A stretch of DNA of 64,000 nt from CAWHQZ01 sp963831645 (GCA_963831645.1 CAWHQZ010000013.1:248001-312000), one strand, 5' to 3'; numbered from the stretch's first letter, positions 18,870 through 29,589 are shown. The notes: generated by a model from the sequence alone, not told the origin. Made by a program: numbers and translations.

Positions 18870-19709
18870 TGGAACGCCATCATCAAGGCCACGCCGATCG
18901 CTACCAGCGCCGATGCGGCAATGCGCTCCAGGCGATGCGGCTCGCCCATGACCAGTGTGCCGATCAGGGCGGCGATGATGACGCTGGTTTCGCGCAGGGC
19001 AGAAACGATGGCGATGGGAGCGAGCGCTGAAGCATAGATGACCAGCCCATAGGCCATAACCGCGCTGAAACCAGCGATGGTACCGTATCGCCACTCGGCA
19101 ATCGCCGTTTCGGTCAGTTTGCCGCGCCGCACAAAGACGGCAAACAGCACGACGGGAAACTCGAGCGCATAGAGCCAGGCGATATATCCGAACGGACTCC
19201 TGGAGTGGCGGACGCCGAGACCATCGGTAACGCTGTACGCGGCTATGAAAAGGCCGACGCCGAGCGCCAAAATCGGCAGCAGCGAATCGGTTCGCAACGA
19301 TCGCAAATGGCGGGCCGAAAGCACCGCTATGCCGGCACAGACTACCAGGAGACCAAGCAGCGCGCCCCGCGACAGAACCTCGCCGCCAAACGCCCCAGGC
19401 GCCGAGCGCCACCAGAACCGGCGCGCTGCCCCTGGCGAGCGGATAGACGAAACTCAGATCGCCGGCGCGGTAGGCGAGAAACACGATGGCGTAATAGGCA
19501 TAATGCAGAAATGTAGAGAGCGCGATGAACGGCCAGCTCGGAGCAGCGGGGGCATCGACGAAGGGAATCATCGCGATACCAGTCAGGGACGTGATGAGTG
19601 AAATCGAGGCGATGACGGTCAGCCGGTCGACCGACAGCTTGACGAGCGCGTTCCAGCCGGCATGGAGCACGGCGGCCAACAACGGCAGCAGCAAAATCGA
19701 AACCGTCAT
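18866..19709 (-). pseudogene. EamA/DMT-family permease, one frameshift
   Basis: An inner-membrane permease of the drug/metabolite transporter superfamily, ~280 residues with about ten hydrophobic segments. It starts at 19709 (MTVSILLLPLLAAVLHAGWNAL). The N-terminal frame breaks after VALGAW; removing one G from the G run at about 19393 continues as AFGGEVLSRGALLGLLVVCAG and joins the intact C-terminal half (SARHLRSL..VALMMAFH). A single homopolymer insertion is the only fault seen. Substrate unknown. It diverges from the phosphonate-type transporter genes over 149 bases. Confidence 0.72.
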
Positions 19710-19858
19710 GCCGGGGACGTCGTCGGAGCACGCCGTGGTTTGACGCGGTTCCGGCCAGCCGATAGGCTGCCGCCCGACGAAAGAGCCTCGCGATCCTGTC
19801 ACTGAGGCGACATGGAGAGCGTGCAAAAACAGTCCAATTCAAGGGAGGAGTATCATCC

Positions 19859-20896
19859 ATGGTGCAAGAAAAACCCGGTCGGCTGCGTCTTCTCGGCTGT
19901 GCGCTGGCGGCTGCGTTTCTGACTGCCGGCTCGGCGTGGGCGGAAGACATCACCGTCTATACGGCGCTCGAGGACGATCAGCTGGCGGCATACAAGGACC
20001 GCCTTCGAGGCAAAGACCACCCGGACATCACGATCAACTGGGTCCGCGATTCGACCGGGCCGATCACGGCGCGGCTCCTGGCGGAGAAGGCGAACCGGCA
20101 AGCCGATGCGGTATGGGGGCTGGCGGCGACCAGCCTGCTGGTGCTCGACGGCGAAGGCATGCTCGAAGGCTACGCGCCGAAGGACGTCGACGCGCTTAAG
20201 CCGAGCTTCCGGATGCCGCCAATCCGCCGAAATGGATCGGCATGGACGCCTGGGCGTCGGCTATCTGCTACAACCTGCCGGAAGGCCAGGCCGAAAGGCG
20301 TGCCGCAACCGGCGTCCTGGGCGGATCTGCTGAAGCCCGAATTCAAGGGGCACATCGTGATGTCCAACCCGGCCTCGTCGGGCACCGGCTATCTGACGGT
20401 ATCGGCGATCCTCCAGCTGATGGGCGAGGAGAAGGGCTGGGAATATCTCGACGAGCTGCACGAGAACATCGCCACGCTACCTGCACTCCGGCTCGAAGCC
20501 CTGCGTGAGCGCGGCCAAGGGCGAATACGTCGTCGGCATCTCGTTCGCGTATCGCGGCGTGCAGGAGAAGAACAAGGGCGCGCCGATCGAGATCATCCTG
20601 CCGTCGGAAGGCATCGGCTGGGACATGGAGGCGACCGCGATCATGACCGGCACCGACAATCCCGATGCCGCCAAGAAGCTGCCGACTTTGCGGCCAGCGA
20701 CGACGCCAACAAGCTCTATGCCAAGAGCTATTCGGTGACGGCGCTATCCCGAACGTCTCCGGCAAGATCGAGAACTATCCCGACAACGAAGAGCAGCTGA
20801 TGATCAAGAACGACTTCGCCTGGGCGGCTGCCAACGGGACCGCATTCTCGAAGAATGGAAGAAGCGCTACGACTCCGAAGAGCGCGCCGAAGACCT
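19859..20896 (+). pseudogene. 2-aminoethylphosphonate-type ABC transporter, substrate-binding protein, multiply frameshifted
   Basis: A periplasmic binding protein with a signal peptide (LAAAFLTAGSAWA) and a strong site GGGAGGAG before the ATG. Pieces in three frames spell the family named putative 2-aminoethylphosphonate binding protein: EDITVYTALEDDQ, DITINWVRDSTGPITARLLAEK, WGLAATSLLVL, DAANPPKWIGMDAWASAICY, SNPASSGTGYL, HSGSKPC, GWDMEATAIM, IKNDFAWAA. I count about eight changes of frame between ~20000 and ~20875. No in-frame nonsense mutation is needed to explain it. It is first of three transporter genes. Confidence 0.7.
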
Positions 20897-20935
20897 GACA
20901 TACCGGCTGCCGGAATGCTTCTGGCTACCCACTGT

Positions 20936-20952
20936 CCGCCCGTTTCGGGCGG
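20936..20952. repeat. Short perfect hairpin between transporter genes
   Basis: CCGCCCG (20936-20942) pairs with CGGGCGG (20946-20952) around TTT, in the 160-base gap between the binding-protein and ATP-binding genes. There is no T tract after it, so it may be an mRNA-processing or stability hairpin that keeps the binding-protein message more abundant. The rest of the gap shows nothing recognisable. Confidence 0.4.
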
Positions 20953-21059
20953 GCAGGCGGCCATTGCCGTTGCGGTTAAGCCGCCCACTCTTCCGGGCCC
21001 GGAATTTCGGCGATGAGGGCTGACAAGCCCGGCGCCGCAGGCGCGGCGCGCCCTACCTG

Positions 21060-22144
21060 GTGATCGACCGGCTCAACAAGTCGCTTCGGCGGCTTTCAGG
21101 CGCTCAAGGACATCTCGCTCGACATCCAGGAAGGCGAGTTCGTCTGCTTTCTCGGCCCCTCCGGCTGCGGCAAGACCACGCTGCTGCGCGCGATCGCCGG
21201 GCTCGACTCCAGAGCAGCGGCCGGATCGAACAGGGTGGGCGCGACATCTCGCTCCTGCCGCCATCGGAGCGCGATTTCGGCATCGTCTTCCAGTCCTATG
21301 CGCTGTTCCCCAACCTGACGGTCGAACGACAACGTCGGGTATGGACTGAAGAGCGCCGGCCGCGGCCAGGGCCGAAATCGCCGCCCGCGTGAACGAGCTG
21401 CTGCAGCTGGTCGGTCTGGCGGATCAGGACGGAAAATATCCGGCTCAGCTTTCGGGCGGGCAGCAGCAGCGGGTCGCCGTGGCGCGGGCGCTCGCCATGT
21501 CGCCCGGGCTTCTGCTGCTCGATGAACCCTTGTCGGCGCTCGACGCGCGGGTGCGCGTGCCGGCTGCGCCACGAAATCAGGAACCTGCAGCGGCGGCTCG
21601 GCGTGACGACGATCATGGTGACCCACGACCAGGAGGAAGCCCTGACGATGGCCGACCGGATCGTGGTCATGAACCACGGCGGCATCGAGCAGGTTGGAAC
21701 GCCGCTTGAAATCTACCGCCGGCCGGCAAGCGCGCTTCGTGGCCGATTTCGTTGGCACGATGAATTTCCTTCCGGCGAAGGCGGTGTCCGATGCGCGTGT
21801 CCGCCTCGGCGAGGGGATCGAGCTTGCCTGCAGCGATGCGGGAAACGACCTGCTCCAGGGAGCGCCAAGTGACGCTGTGCGTGCGCCCGGAGGATGTGCT
21901 GGTGCGCGGTATGACGGAGCGGACGCGCCGAACGTCGTTCACGGCGCGCATCGAGGACCTGGAGTTCTTCGGCTCGTTCTACCGCGCGCGCCTGGCGCCG
22001 GCCAGCAACGGCGCCGGAATTCACGGCCGATTTCTCGATCAACGCGGTGCGCGACCTCGAGCTCGCGCCGGAAAGCATGGTGACGGTCGCGCTGCCGGCC
22101 GGACCGCCTGCGCGTGTTTCCGGGAGCCGGCGGTGAAGCCATGA
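21060..22144 (+). pseudogene. ABC transporter ATP-binding subunit of the same system, multiply frameshifted
   Basis: Fragments in alternating frames give a complete ATPase: GPSGCGKTT (Walker A), VFQSYALFPNLTV, LSGGQQQRVAVARALA (signature), LLLLDEPLSALDARV (Walker B), THDQEEALTMADRIVVM and a C-terminal regulatory domain with VTLCVRPEDVLV. I place indels near 21084, 21210, 21324, 21368, 21560, 21735, 21865, 22016 and 22101; nearly all are one extra base, one (21210) a missing base. It starts at GTG 21060 and the expected stop overlaps the permease ATG (ATGA at 22141). Confidence 0.7.
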
Positions 22145-23874
22145 GCCGCCGAGACGGCTTCGGTCACCGCGACTGCGCACGCACACCGTACGACCGAAGC
22201 ATCGGCCTCGAAGGCTGGATCGTCCGCGGTTCGGCTTGCTCGGATCGGCCTCTATATCGCGATCACGGTTGTGTTGCCGCTCTATTCCTTGCTCGCCAAG
22301 AGTTTCGAGAACAAGAGCGGCGAATTCGTCGGCCTTGCCAACTTTCCGAATACTTCTGCCGATCCGGCCCTTTCGGCCTCGCTGTGGAACAGCCTGTCGG
22401 ATGTCTCTCGTCAGCGCAGCGATCACGGTCACTGCTGGCCTTCGTCTACGCCTATGCGCTGACGCGCAGCTGCAATGCCCGGCAAGGGACTGTTCAAGGC
22501 CATCGCTCTGGTGCCGCTGCTGGCGCCGTCGCTGCTGCCGGCGCTGGCGCTCGTCTACCTGTTCGGCAATCAGGGAATGCATCAAAGGCGCGCTCATCGG
22601 CGGCAGCCTCTACGGTCCGATCGGCATCATGATCGGCGAGGTGTTCTTCGCCTTTCCCGCACGCGCGTGCATGATCATCCTGACCGCGCTCGCCGCCGCC
22701 GACCAGCGCCTCTACGAGGCGGCCGAGGCCTGCGCGCCCGGCCGCTGGCGGGTCTTCTGGACCGTGACGCTGCCGGGCTGCCGTTACGGCCTGATCAGCG
22801 CCGGCTTCGTGGTGTTCACGCTGGTCATCACCGATTTCGGCGTGCCCAAGGTCATCGGCGGCTCCTACAATGTGCTGGCGACCGACGTCTACAAGCAGGT
22901 GATCGGCCAGTTCAATTTCCAGATGGGCGCCGTGGTCGGCATGCTGCTGCTGACGCCGGCGGTGATATCGTTCGTCGTCGACCGCATGATGCAGCGCCGC
23001 CAGGTGGCGCTCCTGTCGGCGCGCGCCGTGCCCTACGAGCCGAAGCCCAGCGCGGATTCGGTCGACGCCAGCTGCTGGTCGTATCTGCGGCGTCATCGCC
23101 TTCATCCTGCTGGGCATCCTGGCGATGGCCGCCTTCGGCTCGGTCATCACCTACTGGCCCTACGACCTGTCGCTGACGTGGACGAACTACGATTTCAACA
23201 ATATCGATACCAACGGCTGGGGCGCCTATTGGAACAGCCTCAGGATGTCGGCGGCGACGGCGGTTTTCGGAACGACGATCGTCTTCGCCGGCGCCTACCT
23301 GGTGGAGAAGGCGGCGCGGCTTCGCAAGCGGCGCGCTCGCTGATCCACCTGATGTGCATGATCCCGCTGGCGGTGCCCGGCGTGGTGCTCGGGCTTTCCT
23401 ACATCTTCTTCTTCAACTGCCTCGGACAATCCGCTGAACTTTCTCTATCTGACGATGACGACTGCTGGTCATCGCGACGGTCACGCACTTCTACACGGTG
23501 CCGCATCTGACCGCGCTGACCGCTCTCAAGGCGCTGGATGCCGAATTCGAGTCCGTGGCGGCCTCGCTCAAGGTGCCGTTCTACCGGACCTTCTGGCGCG
23601 TGACCGTGCCGGTGTCGCTGCCGGCGATCATCGACATCGCCATCTACTATTTCGTCAACGCCATGACGACGGTGTCGGCGGTGGTTTTTCTCTACGGCGT
23701 CGGACACCAAGCTGGCCTCGATCTCGGTCGCTCAACATGGATGATGCGGGCAATACCGCCAATGCCGCCGCCATGGGCATGACCATCGTGGTGACCTCGG
23801 CAGGGCTGAAACTCCTGCACTGGCTCGCCACCCGTGGCATCGAGTATCGTACCCAGAAATGGCGGCGGCGATGA
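22141..23874 (+). pseudogene. ABC transporter permease of the same system, multiply frameshifted
   Basis: A large fused-type permease with two transmembrane domains, as expected for the 2-aminoethylphosphonate class. Recognisable pieces include VLPLYSLLAKSFENKSGEFV, FKAIALVPLLAPSLLPALAL, IIGG-like VIGGSYNVLATDVYKQ, FGSVITYWPYDLSLTW, MIPLAVPGVVLGLSYIF, VASLK-like ESVAASLKVPFYRTFWRVTV and the end WLATRGIEYRTQKWRRR. Frame changes occur at about ten places, for example near 22576, 23430, 23461, 23703 and 23735, mostly single extra bases. It ends 4 bases before the convergent PLP-enzyme gene. Confidence 0.68.
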
Positions 23875-23878
23875 TGGG

Positions 23879-25251
23879 CTATCCGTTACATTCCGCAAGG
23901 CAACGATCGATAATGCCGAGCGCCGCATCCATCTCCGCATGGGTGGTGACGAGCGGCGGCGTCAGCGTCAGAACACTGACCATGGTGGTCTTGAAGTTGA
24001 GCCCGAGCTCGAGCGCGCGATAGAGGACCTGCTCGGCCGCATCGACGGCAGGGGCCTTGCTGTTGCGATCCAACACAAGCTCGATACCGATCACACATCC
24101 GATGGCGCGCACATCGCCGATGATGCGATGCCGGACTTTCATGTCGTCCAGCCGTTCGAGGGCATGGGCGCCGATGTCGCGGGCGCGCTCGACCAGGCCT
24201 TCGCTCTCGATGATGTCGATGGTCGTCAGCGCCGCGCGGCAGGTGAGCGGGTTCTTCTCGTGCGTATAGTGGCCGACAGCGCGGTCGGGAACGACGTCGA
24301 GCTCCGGCCGCGCGATCACGGCGGCGATCGGCAGCATGCCGCCGCCGAGAGCCTTGCCCAGCACCAGAATGTCCGGCACGCAGTCGAAGTGCTCGCAGGC
24401 GAACATGCGCCCCGTCTTGCCGAGCCCGGTTGGAACTTCGTCGAAAACCAGCAGCGTGTCATGGGCGTTGCATGCCTCGCGGACCGCCTGCCAATAGCCG
24501 GGAGGGGGGAGATAGGGACGGCGCGCAACGGTTCGGCGATGACCGCGGCCACGTCGCCTTCCTTCTCGAGGATGTAGGCGACCATGTCGGCGCAACTCAT
24601 ATGGCACAGCGCGAGGTCGGGACCGCCGTTCAGAATCCGGATAGCCGTAAGGGCAGCGATAGCCGGCGAAGGGTGCGACATGCTCTGCGCCCGGAAACAG
24701 CGGACCGATGGGTCCGGACCGGAAGATTGCCTCACCGCCGATGCTGATGCCGCCGAACCCGGCGCCGTGAAACGCATCCCAGAAGGACAGCGTCTTGAAC
24801 CGCCCGGTCGCCGCCCGCGCCAGCTTGAGCGCGATGTCGATCGCATCGGACCCGCCGGTGGCGAACAGTACCTTGCCCAGAGTGCCGGGAGCGATCTCGG
24901 CAAGCTTGCGGGCCAGCGCGATGGCCGGCTCATCGGTGAACCGCCGGGGCACGAACGACAAATCGTCCAGCTGCCGCTTAAGCGCTTCTTTCAGCCGGGA
25001 TGGCCGTAGCCGATGTGATGCACGTTGTTGCCGTGAAAATCCATGTAACGGCGGCCCGCCATGTCCTCGATCCAAATTCCTTCGGCCCTGCGGATGGCGA
25101 GCAGGCAGGGCGTGGACAGCGACTGGCGCAGAAAGTAGCGCTCGTCCTCGGCGAGCATCCGGCGGCTATCGGCATCCACGTGGTTCTCCTGCCACTGACG
25201 CCGACGTGGACTGAGATTGCTGTCGCCTTCCGACCGGTCGATCCGGCTCAT
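23879..25251 (-). pseudogene. PbfA-like class III PLP enzyme (aminophosphonate ammonia-lyase type), three frameshifts
   Basis: About 455 residues when frames are joined. It resembles PbfA, the ammonia-lyase acting on (R)-1-hydroxy-2-aminoethylphosphonate: LAEDERYFLRQSLSTPCL, GRRYMDFHGNNVHHIGYGHP, GKVLFATGGSDAIDIALKLA, the PLP Lys in ILVLGKALGGG, and THEKNPLTC. Frames change near 24515, 24640 and 25000; at 24515 and 25000 restoring one C in a C run repairs the reading. It begins by an ATGA overlap with the upstream aminotransferase gene and is convergent with the phosphonate-type transporter, which supports the substrate guess. Related phospho-lyases (ethanolamine phosphate type) are the alternative. 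Confidence 0.62.
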
Positions 25252-26643
25252 CTCGTCCGCTCCTCGACCTCGGCATCGGCAAGCTTCGACAAATCGTCGA
25301 TGGCATCGCAAATCCAGTCGATCTCTTCGCGCGTGACCACGAGCGGCGGTACCACCCAGACGCCGAACTTGTCGGAGGGAATGTAGATGTTGTGTTTGTC
25401 GAGCAGGTGCCTGGCCACGGTCTGCACGACCGAAGGCTGGTACTTCTCGGTGGCGCGCCGCAAGGGCCGGCGAGTTTGCCGATCCATGACGAGTTCGAGC
25501 GTCCAGAAAAGCCCGAGCCCGCGAACATCGCCGACACAAGGGTGGCGTTCGCCGATGCTGCGTAGCCCGGCGCCGAGGTGGTCGCCGAGCTCGCGGGTCC
25601 GTTCGAGAAGACGTTCTTCGTGGAGGACTTCGATTCCGGCGAGCGCTGCAGCAGCGGCAAGAGCATGGCCGGAGAAGCTCTGGCCGTGCCCGAAGATATT
25701 GTCGTCGAAGCTGCTGGCTACTTTTGCCGACATGACGGTCGCCGCAAGCGGGCAATAGACGCCGAGCGCCTTGCCCATCACCAGGATGTCGGGCTCGATG
25801 CCATAGTGCTCGATGGCAAACATGCGCCCCGTCCGGCCCATGCCGGTCATCGTTTCGTCGACGATCAGCAGAATTCCCCAGTCGTCGCAAAGTTTCCTCA
25901 GTCCCTGCATGTAGCCGTCGGGGGGCGGGATGATTCCGTTCGAACCGACGACTGCTTCGACGAGCATGGCCGCCACCTTGCCGCTGCCGCCTTCCTGTTC
26001 GATCAGATAGTCGAGGTATTGCAGGTTTGCCGCCACGGCATCGCTGCCATCGCCGAAGCGGGAGCGATAGGCGTCGGCATCGGGAGCGAATACGACGCCC
26101 GGCGCGGTCAGAGGTTCAAGGAACCAGCGCCGTGGATCGCCGCTCGCCGAAGTCGCGCCGGCCGTGGCGCCGTGCCAGGAGCGATAGCGGGCAATGATCT
26201 TGTAGGGATAGGGGTACTGCCGCGGTGCATCGGCAGGGACGCCGTGCCTGAACAACTCAATATACCGGTGCTGGCGTGCGCCCAATATCGCCGCCTCGAT
26301 CGGCAGCGGCTCCCGACTGACTGAAGTAAACACGTTTTCCCGGCTTGCCGGGCACGAGATCGGCGAGGCGCTGGGCGAGTTTGGCGGTCGGCTCGGTGGC
26401 AAAATCGTCGGTGACGTAGACGATCTTGTCCATCTGGGCGCGCATTGCGGCGAGCACCTTGGGGTGCCTGAAGCCGAGGTTGATGCATTCATGCGCACTG
26501 CGCAGATCAAAAATCTTTCGGCCTTCGGTCGTGGTGATCCAGCAGCCCTCCGTACTCGCGACGGGGATTGGTGCATATTCGCGCTGCGCCGACCAGCACT
26601 GCATCACGTGGCAGGCCTGCAATGATGCGAGATCGGATCTCAT
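25248..26643 (-). pseudogene. Class III aminotransferase, one frameshift
   Basis: About 465 residues when joined. N-terminal part: STEGCWITTTEGRKIFDLRS, AHECINLGFRHPKVLAAMRA, VYFSQSGAAA; then, after a one-base slip near 26315, IEAAILGARQHRY, ARYRSWHGATAGA, LLIVDETMTGMGRTGRMFA, and the PLP Lys in ILVMGKALG. Such enzymes move an amino group from an omega-amine to pyruvate or 2-oxoglutarate; the substrate is not evident. It starts inside the end of nagA (ATGA) and overlaps the next gene likewise, so it is locked into the amino-sugar operon. Confidence 0.68.
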
Positions 26644-27791
26644 GCATTCTCGACCGGCGTGCTTCCCTCGATCCATGTTTTTTGAACCACGAGAGTATCG
26701 TCGAGGTGCACGAGATTGGCGAGATATCCCTTGGCCACCTGGCCGAGCTCATGATCGAGCCTCAGGAAAGCGGCCGGATAGAGGGACGCCATGCGCAACG
26801 CCTCCTCCACGCTCAGACCCAACTCCCGGCCACAATAGCGCACCGCGTCGTCCATGGTGAGGTTTGAGCCGGCAAGGGTGCCGTCACTGAGCGTGAGCCG
26901 GCCTTCCTTCAGATGTACTGGGCGGTTCTGCAGCCGGAAGCTCGAGGGACCGCCGGCAGCCGACGGCATGGCATCGGAGACCAGAAACAGCTTGCCGCAT
27001 GGCTTGGCGGCGAGGGCGACCTTCAAAGCGAGAGCATCGACATGATGGCCATCGGCGATGATGCTGCAATAGCAGTCCTGGTCGGCAAGGGCGGTTCCGA
27101 CCATACCCGGCTCGCGCCCGGCCAACTGGCTCATGGCGTTGAAGAGATGGGTGAAGCCGCGGGCGCCCGCCCGAATGGCGGCGGTTGCTTCGATCGCGGT
27201 CGCTTCGGAATGTCCGAGGCTCACGATGAGACCGGCCTGGGTGAGCCGGGTGATCGCCGCAGGCGGTGCAGCCGAAGGCGCGAGGGTCAGGAGAACCGTG
27301 CCGCAGTCGAGCTTCGACAGCCAATCGATATCGCTCGCGGCGATGGTGCGGATAAATCTTTCGTCATGGGCGCCCCGCCGCTTCGAGTCGATGAACGGGC
27401 CCTCGATGTGAATCCCGAGAATGCCGGGTGTGCGTTCGCGGCGGGCAACGGTGACCGCTTCGACGGCGGACTTGAGAACCATTTCTTGGTCGGTGATCAC
27501 CGTCGGCAGGAGCCCGGTGGTGCCGAAGCGGCGGTGGGCTTCAGCGATGCGGCGGCCGCCATCGGGCGTGGGTTCCTCGTTGAACAGCGTGCCGCCGCCG
27601 CCGTTCACCTGCGCATCGATGAAGCCCGGGGCGAGCAGCCCTCCTTCGAGTTCCTCGATGCGAATCGAGGAACCGAGATCGGTCGCCGGAACGACGGCCT
27701 CGATGCGGGCGCCATCGATGACGACCGCGGCATCAAGGTGCATGGCAGAGCCGTCGAACACACGGGCGCCGGTAAGAGCGAACCTGCTCAT
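26640..27791 (-). CDS. nagA: N-acetylglucosamine-6-phosphate deacetylase
   Basis: A 383-residue amidohydrolase that removes acetate from GlcNAc-6-phosphate. Family motifs are intact: GFIDAQVNGGGG, ILGIHIEGPFIDSKRRGAHD, SLGHSEATA, GFTHLFNAMSQLAGREPG, IIADGHHVD, and the catalytic Asp in LVSDAM. Start and stop both overlap neighbours by 4 bases (SIS gene upstream, aminotransferase downstream). It is regulated, presumably, by the GntR protein two genes upstream. Confidence 0.93.
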   Translation of the reverse strand: MSRFALTGARVFDGSAMHLDAAVVIDGARIEAVVPATDLGSSIRIEELEGGLLAPGFIDAQVNGGGGTLFNEEPTPDGGRRIAEAHRRFGTTGLLPTVITDQEMVLKSAVEAVTVARRERTPGILGIHIEGPFIDSKRRGAHDERFIRTIAASDIDWLSKLDCGTVLLTLAPSAAPPAAITRLTQAGLIVSLGHSEATAIEATAAIRAGARGFTHLFNAMSQLAGREPGMVGTALADQDCYCSIIADGHHVDALALKVALAAKPCGKLFLVSDAMPSAAGGPSSFRLQNRPVHLKEGRLTLSDGTLAGSNLTMDDAVRYCGRELGLSVEEALRMASLYPAAFLRLDHELGQVAKGYLANLVHLDDTLVVQKTWIEGSTPVENA

Positions 27792-28816
27792 CGGGTTTCG
27801 GTCACCTTGTTCAGAAGGCGCGGCCGGTCGGGATCGCGCCCGCGCAGGCGGGCAATTCGTTCGGCGGAACCATAGAATGTCACGATCATCGAAAGCGGAT
27901 CGAGATGGGGGTGGGAAGTGGGAGCGAAAGGCAGGGCGGTACCGTTCCCGCTGTCGGGCGATCCGGCCACGAACACGGCCGCTCCGGCGGCGCGCAGGCG
28001 CGCGACCGTCTCCTGTGCCGGTGAGTGGGCGCGATCGCCGGGAGAAAACATCAGCACCGGAAATCCGCGGCCGCAAAGCTCCAGGGGACCGTGCATCACT
28101 TCGGCGGACGAATAACCTTCGGCGTGAAGGGCGCTCGTTTCCTTGAGCTTCAGGGCGGCTTCCTGGGCCATGGGGAGTGACGGGCCGCGGCCGAGGACAT
28201 AGAGGGACGGAGCCTCCGAAAGCGTTTTCTCCGCGGATGCCCAGCGGATGTCCAGAGCTCGTGCAAGCACCTCGGGCAAAGCTTCAGTGGCTGCCTTCAG
28301 GGCGTCATCATGACTCCACTCGGCGGCGAGGCGGGCGGCAACCGTCGCTGACGCGATGAAGGTCTTGGTCGCGGCTACGCTCAACTCCGGCCCGGCGCAA
28401 AGCCTGAGACAAATGTCGGATCCGCGAGCGAGGGGCGAGTTGTCGTCGTTGGTGATGGCGATCGCCGGGATGCCGGCGCGGCGGGCGTCCCGCTGGAAGG
28501 CGAGGACGTCCGGACTTTGACCGGACTGTGAGATGGAAACCAGCAGCGCGTCGCGAAGCCTGAGCCGCGTGGCATAGATCGACACGACCGAGGCGCCGAT
28601 CGAACAGCACGGAATCCCGGCATGAATCTCGAGCAGGTATTTGAGATAGCTCGCGGCGTGATCCGAGGAGCCGCGGGCACAGGTGATGATGTGCGAAGGC
28701 CGGCGCTGCCTGAAGAGCAAAGCCAGGTCAGAGAACGCGGCTTTGTTGTCGGCAAGCGTGCGGGCAACCGCGGAAGGCGCCTGCGCCGTCTCGCGGGCCA
28801 TTGCCGACACGGTCAT
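27788..28816 (-). CDS. Double-SIS sugar-phosphate isomerase/deaminase (NagB-II/AgaS-like)
   Basis: A 342-residue protein with two SIS domains, like the isomerase half of GlmS but without the glutaminase domain. First domain: CARGSSDHAASYLKYLLE and SISQSGQSPD; second: LGRGPSLPMAQEAALKLKE and HAEGYSSAEVMHGPLEL. In this operon it most likely converts glucosamine-6-phosphate to fructose-6-phosphate and ammonia, the step after NagA. It overlaps gntR and nagA by 4 bases each. Confidence 0.88.
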   Translation of the reverse strand: MTVSAMARETAQAPSAVARTLADNKAAFSDLALLFRQRRPSHIITCARGSSDHAASYLKYLLEIHAGIPCCSIGASVVSIYATRLRLRDALLVSISQSGQSPDVLAFQRDARRAGIPAIAITNDDNSPLARGSDICLRLCAGPELSVAATKTFIASATVAARLAAEWSHDDALKAATEALPEVLARALDIRWASAEKTLSEAPSLYVLGRGPSLPMAQEAALKLKETSALHAEGYSSAEVMHGPLELCGRGFPVLMFSPGDRAHSPAQETVARLRAAGAAVFVAGSPDSGNGTALPFAPTSHPHLDPLSMIVTFYGSAERIARLRGRDPDRPRLLNKVTETR

Positions 28817-29589
28817 CGTCGACCACTTTCGCTTGCCTCGGCGACGACGAGTTCCGCGACGAAGTCATATCTGTCGCCGCGGTAGTGGGAACGCGTGAAC
28901 TCGACCACCCTTGCGTCGGCCAGGAAGGAGACGCGCTGGATGAACAGAGCCGGGCTGCCGTCCTCCACAGCAAGATGCCGGGCGTTGGAGCCCCCTATTG
29001 CCACGGCGTGAAGACGCTGAAGAGCGCGCACCGGCCGGAAGCCTCTAGCCTCGAGCGCGGCGTAGAGCGATTCAGCCACCGCCATCGGATCGCTCAGGAA
29101 CTGGCTGGGAACGACGGCAAGCTCGATGGCCAGCGGCACTCCGTCGCCGCGCCGCAGCCGATGCATCCGGCACACCCGTTCCCCCGGTGAAAGGGCGAGG
29201 ACCATGGCTTCTTCCGGCGTGGGCAGACCCTCGGACCGGTCGATCCATTGGGAATCTGTCGCGATGCCGCGCTGGCGCATGTCTTCGGAAAAACTCATCA
29301 GCCGCGACATCGGCATTTCGTAGCGAGGCGCCTGACGTGCGACGAAGGTGCCGGCACCCCGGTTCTGAACCAGCACCCCGTCCCTCACCAGGCCGGTGAA
29401 TGCCTTGCGCACCGTCACGCGGGAAACACCCAGCATCCGCGCGACGTCCCGCTCCCCCGGAATGGCCTCCGTCTCTGCCAGAAGCCCCTGGTCGATCGCA
29501 TCGGTTACGAGCTTCTGCAGCCGGAGATAGAGCGGGGCACTCCCACCGGACCGGAACCGCCCGCGGTCGAATACCTCGCTGCTCACCAT
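28813..29589 (-). CDS. GntR-family (HutC/UTRA) transcriptional regulator
   Basis: A 258-residue repressor with an N-terminal winged helix (PGERDVARMLGVSRVTVRKAF, GTFVARQ) and a C-terminal UTRA ligand-binding domain. Regulators of this class next to nagA bind amino-sugar phosphates. It is the first complete gene of the operon. Its ATG (29589) overlaps the stop of a shortened kinase reading frame, so its translation may depend on that small leader-like frame. Candidate operators lie at 29790-29977. Confidence 0.9.
   Translation of the reverse strand: MVSSEVFDRGRFRSGGSAPLYLRLQKLVTDAIDQGLLAETEAIPGERDVARMLGVSRVTVRKAFTGLVRDGVLVQNRGAGTFVARQAPRYEMPMSRLMSFSEDMRQRGIATDSQWIDRSEGLPTPEEAMVLALSPGERVCRMHRLRRGDGVPLAIELAVVPSQFLSDPMAVAESLYAALEARGFRPVRALQRLHAVAIGGSNARHLAVEDGSPALFIQRVSFLADARVVEFTRSHYRGDRYDFVAELVVAEASESGRR

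Noticed and set aside
19859..23874. Transporter genes as ancient pseudogenes
   Set aside because: Catalytic motifs are intact and there are no substitutions to stops; only indels are seen, which old decay would not leave so clean.
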